DNA of 64,000 nucleotides. Source: Ceratodon purpureus (Eukaryota; Streptophyta; Bryopsida; Pseudoditrichales; Ditrichaceae). The notes beneath the pieces are model-generated. The model was given only the letters and a program-made list of their open reading frames with translations, had not been told where the DNA came from and did not search any database. The DNA lies in NCBI GenBank assembly GCA_014871385.1, contig CM026426.1, forward strand, positions 57,762,089 through 57,826,088, given 5' to 3'. This document shows positions 55,207-64,000 of this stretch, in pieces. The translations under genes were made by a program, and so were the position numbers. Positions within the stretch are counted from its first letter, which is position 1. Each line of letters begins with the position of its first letter.

Positions 55207-58000
55207 GAGTTAGAGCTTAGGCGTGCTAAATTAATGCGGGATGATAGGCAGAGTCTGTCTGACGAGGCATTGGCGGAGGTTCAGCGAGTCAAGTTGGCAT
55301 TAGAGGAGTCTTCTAAGTACGTCGACCAGTGGACAAATTGCTTAGGGAGTGAAGGTTTAGACCTATCATCTACTTCTGGTTTAGAGGAAAGTGAGGAGGA
55401 TTTGCAAACTAGAGTCGCAGATTTGCAGCAACAACTTCTCTGTGAGGAAAGGAACAGTAGACAGACACGTTTGAAATTAGAAGCTACTGTAGCAAACTAT
55501 GAGAGGTGTAACGAGGGAATGCAAGTTTTTCAAAAGCGATATGATTCTTTACTTGAGAGCCAGCTTTGTACGAAGAAGTTTCTTGTCTCTGTATCTGAGT
55601 ATCTTACTAGACTCAAGGCAGGTATTTTGGATAGTTTTAGGCCGACACCAATAGAGAGGCTCAAAGATCATGAGAAAACCAACATAGTGTACATGGAAAA
55701 CTATCCTGCTTGTGGGGAACATTTTCACTGCAATGACATTGTTGTTGCCTCTTGTGGACACTGCTACCATCCTTTCTGCATTAGTTCACTTTGTTCGAAG
55801 TCTAGAACCTGTATAGCTAAGTTTTGCAACGAGGAATTTGATTCGCAGTGGCGACTATCGTTTGGCTTTACGGAATTAGAGAGGGCTCCACCTTCTTCTA
55901 CTGATGCAGCAGTTGGAAGCCCAAACGTTGCTGCAATGTCTGGTAAGACTCCTCTACTGCAACCAAGGGCCTCTTCTTTGCATCAAAAAATTTTCCCAAA
56001 GATTTTTTTTTTTATTCCGCTATCATTCATTACTGTTAGTTCTTTGACTGTACCGAGGCATTGGACGTTTAGAACGGACACTTACTATATGTACAGTAAG
56101 GAATGGAATTCCTAGTGATTCCTATGCCATGTTCCTTAAATTCTTTTCAAGTACTTGCATCACGATGTATTTCCTAGGATAATAACAGGTATCCTGTCCA
56201 GTAGTATCGGTAACCCCCTAAACCCACTCTGAAATTTGTTAGATACTTAGATGTTCCTTTCTTTCCTTACTAGATTACTTTCACTAGTACTAGGTCATGA
56301 TTTTGTCCTTCCTTTCCTGGAAACTGTGGTACTGGCGAATGCATCATTCCATGCTCTTGATCCCATTTCTTCCTTTCCTATTTCATGTTTCATAGGCTTT
56401 CCTTTGTAAATGAGTACCTTCGGGATCAGTTCCTTTTACGGAAGGAGTGTCTCCTTGGGTACTACAGTATTCACAGGAGCATATTTTCCGTATCTGCTAT
56501 TTTTCTTGTGTGCTTGGAAGTATTTTTTGGAATAGGAGATTAATACTACTATGTTTTTTATTTTCCTTGTCTTCCTGCGAGAGTTTTGGTTCGTATGTCC
56601 TGTATGGTTTAGGATTCCTACGACTCTTTCTTTCCAGGAGTCAAATCTCCTAGTCGAAAAGGATAAGTACTTGTAGTAGGAACTTGTTTACTTGATTTAT
56701 AGTGATTTATATTAGATTCCTATTCCAGGAATTAATTAAATCATGGAAATACGTATTCCTTTCACTGACAGTGGTTGATGTGGGATTGCTTTGCATTGAT
56801 TTGTATAGATGTCCAATCAGCGGATTCTGACTACCCAATAGGACACGCTGGCGATATACAATCTGCTTCGCCAGCTCTACAACAACCTAATACTGATGGA
56901 GATTGGGGGGACGCTCGACAGAAGAAAAGTTTGCTTGTTTCACCAATTAATTCCCAAGATTCTGAAGACAAGATTGCATGCTCCATATGCCACCAAGCTG
57001 ACCATGTCATGTTTGCTCTAGAGGTAATATCATGGACTTTACAAAGCTTACAATATTGTTAGTTGTGGTATTATTTTGTTGTTTACATGGAAGTTTAAAT
57101 ACTAATAATTTGTGGTCCTTTGACCAAAAACTGTTGTTCTTGAACCAGCCTTGTGGGCACGATGGAATCTGCAAGACATGTGCAAATGAAATTCTGGTCT
57201 GTCTTGAGTGCTCAACCACCGTGGAGGGATCTAAAGATGCGCAAATGAGATGTCAGCTGAAACCTTTGGCTTTAGGTTCCGCTTTTAATTCTAGTGTCGA
57301 TCCTGACGTCGAGGCTACACCTAGTAGGTCTAATGGTACTAGGCTAAAAAGTAATGCAAGCATGGAGATCTTTGGAGGTACAGAACCGGATTTGGAGTCA
57401 GGTTCTGATGAATCATCCTCCAATGATGAGGAGGCTCTACTGAGCTCGCCATCAACGTTTGTTTTAAACAAACCAAGACGCTTATCTGCTGGTGTAGAAA
57501 GACAAGGAATTGTTGGTGAACAGGGCCCTAGTACTGAAGACACATGTGGCGGTGACATTCCTGTGGAGGGCAATGTACAGTTTGTGGAGGATAACGCTCA
57601 AGAAAGTTTTGAAACTGAAGAAGTGTTGGGTTTAGAAAGTTCTGCGAGGGCTAACGATAGATTAGAATTCGACTCAACACCTACTATAGTCAGTCCAGCG
57701 GAGCTAGTGGTCCAGGAAGTTCCAGAGTACGTAGAGAATGAAGAAGGTGATTGTCCAACACTCACTAAAAAGGTAGACAATAGCAATGTGGAGGATCGAC
57801 CGAGAATCATCTCAAAACGACGTAACCCGACTGAGCCTAGTAACTGTCCCAAGAGAAATTTGCGAAAGGATGGAAAGACTGATGTCTTGGTGACATCCCA
57901 GAAGAAAGAGGTTTTGCGACTTCTGGCTGACCAGCAAGCCCAGTCGGTCATGAAAGAATCTGGGGCTGGTAGAAGCAAAAGGAGTAGTTATCGAAAGTGA
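55207..58000 (+). CDS. Coiled-coil protein with Cys/His module and C3HC4 RING finger (3' exons)
   Basis: Exons 55207-55942, 56809-57023 and 57149-58000 (TGA). All junctions are GT-AG and in phase, with no internal stop. An acceptor before 55,207 means a 5' exon lies upstream. Order: a coiled coil (about 55,230-55,560: LQTRVADLQQQLLCEERNSR), a Cys/His module (VASCGHCYHPFCISSLC, then W..SFGF), and a RING split by intron 3. The RING reads CSIC-x12-CGH-x3-C-x2-C-x6-CLEC, a full C3HC4 set. A long acidic, Ser-rich tail and a basic end (NPTEPSNCPKRNLRKDGK) follow. RING proteins of this form are E3 ubiquitin ligases. Its neighbours are element genes, and the gene at 30.4 kb shares the first two modules, so I infer an element-borne or element-derived family. 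The intact frame suggests recent function. Confidence 0.75.
55943..56808 (+). repeat. Intron of the RING gene filled with TCCTAGGA-type motifs
   Basis: TTCCT, TCCTAGGA, AGGAA and related forms occur about 25 times in 650 bp in both orientations. A matching cluster lies at 61.1-61.7 kb, upstream of the convergent gene. Confidence 0.65.
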
Positions 58001-59347
58001 GTAGAAGAACCTTTTTTCAGGTTCATTGTTAGATTTTAGCTACTTCTGGTGTAATCAAAGTTTGTTTTTTATTCACGTTTACTTGGTTCAGAAATAACGT
58101 CCAAGTTTGAAAGACTTGTTTGATGTTTTGAAAATGAATAGGCCATGTACAGACCACATTTTTAATAAGAGGCAGTTTCTTTTATTGGAGTGTACACTTA
58201 TTAATGTATAGTTAGTTAAGCCCAGCCACAGCTGAGAGTGATTTGGGTGTGTTCCTTAAAATGTAAAGAATTTCTTGCATATCTGTTTGTGCAAATCGTA
58301 CAACACACTGGCAATGACAATACAATTTTCTCTGCTAATTCATTTGACAATATTAGTGACTTGTCGTACCACTTCGAAGCAAACCATCCCTGATCCTTGG
58401 TAAGTCAGAACGGTTGACTTTTTAATGATATGTCTACGGCCAAGACTGACAGTGCTATTGTTTTCTGAATTCGTTGGTAGAAGCGCTTGATGTTTTCAAT
58501 GGTTTTTTATACAAGTCAGCCTCTATGTTCTGTTTGTCACTAAGCATTTCTATTTAGCGAAATTAAACTTCAAAAACAAGGAGCATGATACAAATGCAAA
58601 GAAGTTTGTATTGCACAAGACTGCAATGTCACAATTTAATGAAAATCAGGTATGGATCTAAAATCTTCGACTTCAAGTCCATAACATGAGAGCAAGACTT
58701 ACAAATAAACAATTTTTAAAAGCATCAGACTATTCTGTATTTGTTTAATCAGATTCATCAACGAAATGAATGTCCAATGCTACTTTCCTTGTCACTCAGC
58801 TAAGTACAATAGGGCACTGTAAGTCTACAATCAACCCACACCCAACTGTAAAAAAGAAACACACGTTCCCTACAAGCACAACGAGACATCAGGGCAGCTA
58901 CACATGAATAGAATTGTAAGCTCTACTTGCACAGAATCAGTAAACGCATACTAATCTAATAGAATATTCTCCATGACTGTCCAGAGTATTAGATATCCAA
59001 ACATTTATGCTTTCATAATAAGCATCAGCTGTAAATTGAAATGTGTTTATACTGTTTACTTTTTCTAGGATAAAAGTTAAACACACAGTATCTGTCACTG
59101 ACTAGCGTATTATATCCTATGTACTACACCAACCGAGTCTATGTAAGCAAAAGAAAAAGGAACTAGATACTCATGTCATGCCGAGTTCAAAATTTACAAA
59201 CCGTAAGGAGAAACAAAGGGTCCCTCTGTCTGTAGATCAAAAATGAGTTACAAATTACATACTTCACGACAAACGAACTTGTAACAATTACTGAAATCCT
59301 TGGCCTAGGCATGTGCCTATGTCGGTGACTGATGTTCATCTTCAACT
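58001..59347. other. Gap between two convergent genes; no gene seen
   Basis: AT-rich and contains the 3' regions of both genes. I see no coding signal or element boundary. Confidence 0.45.
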
Positions 59348-61104
59348 TCAACGAAGAACTGCGAAACCAAAAGAATGTCAAGAATTTCTACTGAATTGTA
59401 AATAGATGGGCAGAATTATACAAGGCAACATACGACACTAAATAATTCAGAACCAGTTCAAAATATACGTACCTGGTCCTGTACAGGATTGGAAGTGTTC
59501 CTGTAGTATCCCGTTAGCTTTGCGCTTCTCTTCAATTTTTTTACACAAAGCTGTCAATGTGTCTGATGTTTCCTTCTCCTTCTCCATAGCGACTGTCAGC
59601 TTGCTCTCTGCACATCTGAGAGCTGACTGTAGATACCGGACTTCACCCTCGGTCGCATCATCATTTTTTTCAACAAGAGCCCGATTAGCTAGGTCCAGTT
59701 GAGTGTTTAGCTCGCTCTGAGTCCAGTTTGCGAAGGATGCTTGATCGCCCAAAGTTTTAAGCTTCACTTGGAGCTCTGACCTTTGAAGATCAAGGTCCTT
59801 AATAACTGTTTCACACATGATTAGAATCTCCTTCTGGAACTCCATGATGGCAGCCACGACTGTTGGAGGTAGTGGAGCTTCAAACGTCTCTCCACGTGAA
59901 ATCCCAGATCTGCACAACACCCAACATTAGTTATGTAATTTGTGAAGAAAGACATGGGCACCTAAACTAAGTAATGGAAAACTATGGAATAAACATTAAA
60001 CAGTAATACAAGTTGGGAATCAATGGAATTTGTGAAACATGATAATACAGGATACTAAGTACGGTCTAAACTCACCTCGGATCATTGCTTTCAGTAGGCG
60101 TAGTGAGGAGCTGATCCGTGTCCTTTGTCTCGCTCTTGGGAGGGGATTCCGGTGCTGACTGTGTAACATGCATAGATGTGGACCCCATATTAAGAGCAGA
60201 AGGCTGCCCAGATCTTTGAACCGGGCTCTCGTATCTTGCCATCTGCTTGCGTTTGCGTTTCTTTTGCCTACCCGTGTGACTGTCGTCGTCAGAGTAGTCT
60301 TCTGTTGAAGAAGGATCTTCTCGCTTTACCTTGTGTGTTGAACGTGTTACAGGCCTGGGCGTGGAAAGATCCTGAAAAGTAAATGTGTACTTCAGTTAGG
60401 TTCATACTTAAGATCCTAAAAAATAGATTCATACATGGTTTTCTACATTTCTACAATCTATAACTTACTCATAAAGGCAAACAGAATATAAGAAAACGCT
60501 GGAGAGTGAGTTGAGAAATTACTCTGGGGGGATAAGAGGACAGCTGAATTATTCTGGAGCCTAGAGTGTTGGGGAAGTGGTAATTGGTTCCAACGGGGAC
60601 ACCAGTCTGAAGATTAATAGTGACGCTGGGGTGGGCCCAAGCCCAGAGAGGATGAACCTGTTTCGTGCCCCTGATTTTGCAGTAACGTGTCACGGTGCGA
60701 AATGCGAGTTCAGCCCAGTCCACTTCTTCCCCAGTGTTATACTCATAAATCAGGGCCTGGGCAAATGCTAGTCCAAAGTCGTTAATTGCAGGTTTCTCCA
60801 CTTGATGAACCCGAAGCCAAAGCCATTGCAATCTTTCGTTGAAAAAGGTACAGTGGGGGTTGAGTCTGTAGCCGTTGTTCGATCGATCTCCACCATAATG
60901 AAACATTATCTTGCATTCTTTTTTGCTGACATGTTGCTCAGTCAGTGTGCTACCGGGGATGAGTCCAGGCGCATTCAGCTTGGTGACGTGTTTGAACCAA
61001 CCCTTCTCGGGATAGTAGAAAGTCTCCATGCTGATGTCGTTTGAAGCCCGGAAGTAGTGTAAGAAACAGGGGCAACGAATACTGTAAGAAATCAGAGAAT
61101 TCAT
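59348..61104 (-). CDS. Convergent accessory gene: globular region, basic linker, coiled coil
   Basis: Minus-strand exons 61104-60523, 60371-60076, 59909-59473 and 59358-59348 join in phase (GT-AG) to 441 codons with no internal stop. The start is uncertain: TTTCTTACAG at about 61,085 may be an acceptor, which would place the first exon further upstream. The globular part has HYGGDRSNNGYRLNPHC, NERLQWLWLRVHQVEKP and EEVDWAELAFRTVTRY. The basic linker (TGRQKKRKRKQMARY) looks like a nuclear localisation signal. A coiled coil follows (YLQSALRCAESKLTVAMEKE). The VDWAELAF segment is like VNWAALMAE in the 1-1,888 ORF, so I place it in the same accessory superfamily by layout. No domain is recognised and the function is unknown. 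Confidence 0.6.
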
Positions 61105-61700
61105 TTCATCGAGTTAGGACATTGACATCAGAAGTATCATTCGCATGTAAAGTATTCAACTTGGAAAGATAGGACAGGAACCTAGCTAGGATATATTAGA
61201 CCGGGAATTAGGACATGAAAGAAAAGACTAGATCCTAGCCAGGAAATACTTTGATAGTAAGGAACGTGGAAATAAAGGCTACGGAATCTGGTGACAGGAG
61301 TTCAGTAATCTAGAACAGGAGTTACGGGTGCTGGAAAAGGACTAAGGAAAATGTGAACATCTCCTACACTGGAATTCTAAGGACTTAGGAAATGAAGACC
61401 ACATTCAGGGATACAAGTCCAAACCTTGGCAAGGAAAAAGGAACGCTAATTGTGAAAAGGGTATGCTCAGGAAAAAGGACCGCAAACCACGACTACAAAG
61501 GAACAGTAGGAAGTGAGAAGGAGGTGACTTCCTAGGATGAAACCAGTAACTCCAAGACAAAAACCGGAACCAGTAAATAAAAAATGAAAGGCAGGAGATC
61601 GACATCAAAACAAGGACATTGATAGAAAGGAACAAAACCTGAAAAGCAGGAAGAGTATTGCATACTCCTTGCAAACTGTGGAGGATGCTCGACCCGGACA
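61105..61700. repeat. AGGAA/TCCTAGGA motif cluster
   Basis: Dense AGGAC, AGGAA, CCTAGGA and TAGGACAGGAACC forms over about 550 bp, comparable to the intron at 56.1-56.8 kb. It lies at or in the 5' region of the minus-strand gene. No coding signal that I trust. Confidence 0.6.
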
Positions 61701-63589
61701 ATGTTTCCAGCGAGTACACCGGAACAGGACCACCACTGCAAATCCATGAGTGCAAGAGGAAAATCCAACAAAAATTCATATCAGGAGCAAGGAATGGCTA
61801 CTGGACACGACAATGGTTTACTGATGCTAATTCTGATCTCCTACTTTATGTACTGTTTTCCTATTGCATCACATTAGACCCGGAAGTACAGAGATTTCCA
61901 CGCTAAAATCTCTTTGGAAGGTCACAGCTAAAGGACTTCTTCTCCAAAGTGCATAACCTCAAAGGAAAACTTAACATGTGGACTTACAAACTCACCTTTG
62001 TAATCCTTGAACTATCTGATGACTAGGAGCTGAAGCATTTGGTGAACAGTGGAGAAATGCGTGACTCCAGACCCTGCCAACGATGACAGTGAAGGAAAAA
62101 GGTAAGTGTTTCTCAAAATGAAAGCACTATAACACAAGGATCGTGGCCCAAAAGCAATACATCTTCTATGCGAATGATACACAGAGCTCAAGGTCCTGGA
62201 AATACTAACATGAATCACTTGGAATCAAACACAACCTCGAGAGCACTAACCAAGCACACCACGACAAGAACAACAATGTCACCAAGAACTCCAGCTCCTT
62301 TCCAAGAATCCAAAGAGAGAGACGACCACGGAATAATGGATGCCGACACCCAAAGTGTCGCATCCAATTAATTCTGCCACGGCTTGGGCTGTCCATTGAC
62401 CCGTACCTCCTTCTAGCCCAACATCCAAGTGCAATGATTAGAACCAAATCCTAGGAATGAAGTGAAACCCAAAAACCAGCGATTCAAGTGCAAATGAAGT
62501 ACAAATTAAATGTGAAAGTTTTGAAAATCGGCTTCCATGTACCTGTCCACCATGGCATGCGGATTCTCTAGTAAGGTTTGTAAAACACACGGACCACGAG
62601 AAATCAGAAGTAGTGGCCCCCAAAGTGATCCCATGGTACCAAACTCACACAAATACCTATTCCTTGGGCCTTGATGCCTAACTGTAATCTTTAGAAAACT
62701 CACACGAACAGTTTGAATCTAGCAAACAATTTGCACAACAAAATAAAAATAAAAAAGACACATGTGATAATTGGATTGGCTATAAAATAGAATATACTTT
62801 CGTATAATATATTCCTTTAAATAGTAATGTACGTGGACAATAGAGGACGAATATAGAGCGCCAACGATGACATCATACCCCGCAATGTCTTCACAAAGAA
62901 TAAACAATGATGACATCATACCCTCGGAAGCATAAATAAAAATAAAACAAAATAAGAATAAAAAAGACACATATGATAATTAGATTGGCTATAAAATAGA
63001 ATATATTCTTATTGAGTAATTTAGGTGGACAATACACTAAGAATATATAGAGTTAATAATGAAATCATATTCCCCTTGTTATATAAGAAAAAAAAAAAAA
63101 ATCTGAGGTGGCAAAATTATACTGGCTCGTAATTAAAATATTCCTTCAAATAGTATCATAGGTAAGTAATATAAAAATATTACCAAGTCTCGAGGTTGAT
63201 AAACGATTGTATAAATAATTGTAAAATTAGACAATATTGGTACATACGCCCATAATTAGAGTCACATAATTCTAGGTTTGTTATTAAGAAGTAGTAAAGA
63301 TATTTATAGCTAAGAGAATTGAGAAGTCAAAAAGAGGAACAACATAATCCTGTTATGGATTCTTATGTTATTCTTAAGTTTTGTAAGGTCATTTTTTGTA
63401 TACTGTGAAACAAATAAATACAATTTGGATTAATACATTAAGCAAATCTGAGTGCACTGTTGGTCACTGGTTTTACATTGAAAAGTTATTCCACGGTTAT
63501 AGGGTCCACTTTGCTTTTGAGAATTTTGCTAATTGTCAATTCTGTGCTCTCCATTCTGTACTCTCCGCTCTCCGCTCTATGCTCTCCGC
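61701..63589. other. No supported gene; strongly AT-rich from 62.7 kb
   Basis: Short open frames only. An imperfect repeat occurs at about 62,730-62,900 and 62,940-63,070: ATGATAATTGGATTGGCTATAA, then a decayed match ATGATAATTAGATTGGCTATAA, each followed by AGAATATA. Confidence 0.5.
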
Positions 63590-64000
63590 TCACATACAAA
63601 TTTCCCCGCCTTTGGCCCTATGGGAAGCAAGTACCATGGGGAATTTGCATGCTCTGACTAGATGTGCATCGACATGCGCCTCCACAGCTTCGTTGAAAAA
63701 TAAATACGTTTTATCCCCATGTCCGTGCTTCTTGAAGTATTTCGCCCTAATAACTTCATCCCTAGCGGCAAAGACACCCCCCCCCATGGACATTCTAGGG
63801 GCTCATGTACCTTGAACTTAGATCTGGTACACTGCAAAATGTAAAAATCAACGACGTCTTCATTCTCCTCCTCTGCAGGTATCATGAAATTATCGCCAAC
63901 CTGAACTAGGTCTCCTAATTACAACAACACGCCATCATGCACCCAATTACCTTCATTGTCAATTTCCTCCATCTGTGCAGCCACTGAAGAAGCGCTCTCT
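63590..64000 (-). pseudogene. Minus-strand coding fragment, edge of window, frameshifted at a C run
   Basis: The minus strand reads GDNFMIPAEEENEDVVDFYI and LQCTRSKFKVHEPLECPWGG up to a run of nine C at 63,777-63,785. It continues in another frame as GVFAARDEVIRAKYFKKHG, TYLFFNEAVEAHVDAHLVRA. The composition is like a small beta-rich reader or BAH-like module, but I do not recognise a family. It is probably part of a transposon protein entering from the right. Confidence 0.35.

Noticed and set aside
62740..63420. Matrix attachment region or replication origin
   Set aside because: AT-richness alone is not enough evidence; no defined motif supports it.

Overview
The window is plant-type nuclear DNA: GT-AG introns, a plant cationic amino acid transporter, Ty3/Gypsy elements, CACTA elements with tnp2-type transposase, and a Harbinger/NAM-associated MYB-like fragment. 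I cannot name the species. A streptophyte with a large repeat-rich genome (bryophyte, lycophyte, fern or charophyte) fits. I see no rRNA or tRNA genes and no CRISPR. Only one gene looks like an intact ordinary host gene: a five-exon CAT-family transporter at 40,677-43,647 (621 codons, all junctions in phase).

Layout. 1-1,888 holds the 3' accessory ORF of a retroelement, open at the left edge, followed by CGGA-rich non-coding DNA to about 2.95 kb. 3,026-5,937 and 28,009-28,788 are the two halves of one unrecognised transposase-like gene, split by a Gypsy element at 5,938-28,003 (423-bp LTRs, TSD GCAAG). That element is itself split inside reverse transcriptase by a second, minus-strand LTR element at 12,017-21,628 (1,296-bp LTRs identical as far as I can read, TSD GGCAT). 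The inner element has gag-protease and two small upstream ORFs, but only a stub of reverse transcriptase. 29.5-33.5 kb has a 21-22 bp minisatellite and a coiled-coil/zinc-module gene. 33.6-35.4 kb has minus-strand coding remnants. A CACTA-type terminus lies at 35,878. 36.0-37.3 kb is the 3' end of a third related LTR element. 37.6-39.1 kb has an AGCTTCTCAGCTC motif cluster and a MYB-like remnant. A 253-bp foldback at 39,236-39,488 precedes the CAT gene. From 44,200 a CACTA element carries a divergent gene pair: a TNPA-like gene on minus and a tnp2 transposase on plus. 52.5-61.1 kb holds a plus-strand gene with coiled coil and RING finger and a convergent minus-strand coiled-coil gene. The right end is AT-rich with one more coding fragment.

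Two patterns cross element boundaries. First, separate blocks each carry their own dense, near-palindromic short motif: AGCCGAC in the outer Gypsy, CTTAAGG in the inner element, GTCnAnTTGAC at 14.4-14.9 and 53.4-55.0 kb, TCCTAGGA at 56.1-56.8 and 61.1-61.7 kb, and others. Several blocks also carry an accessory ORF with a globular region plus coiled coil, some with zinc modules. The layout resembles VANDAL/VANC anti-silencing, where an element-encoded protein recognises short motifs repeated in its own element, but the protein families here look different. This is the best candidate for an undescribed system. Second, about 16 of 21 stops interrupting the degraded reading frames are TAG, which suits deamination at methylated CHG (CAG/CTG) sites.
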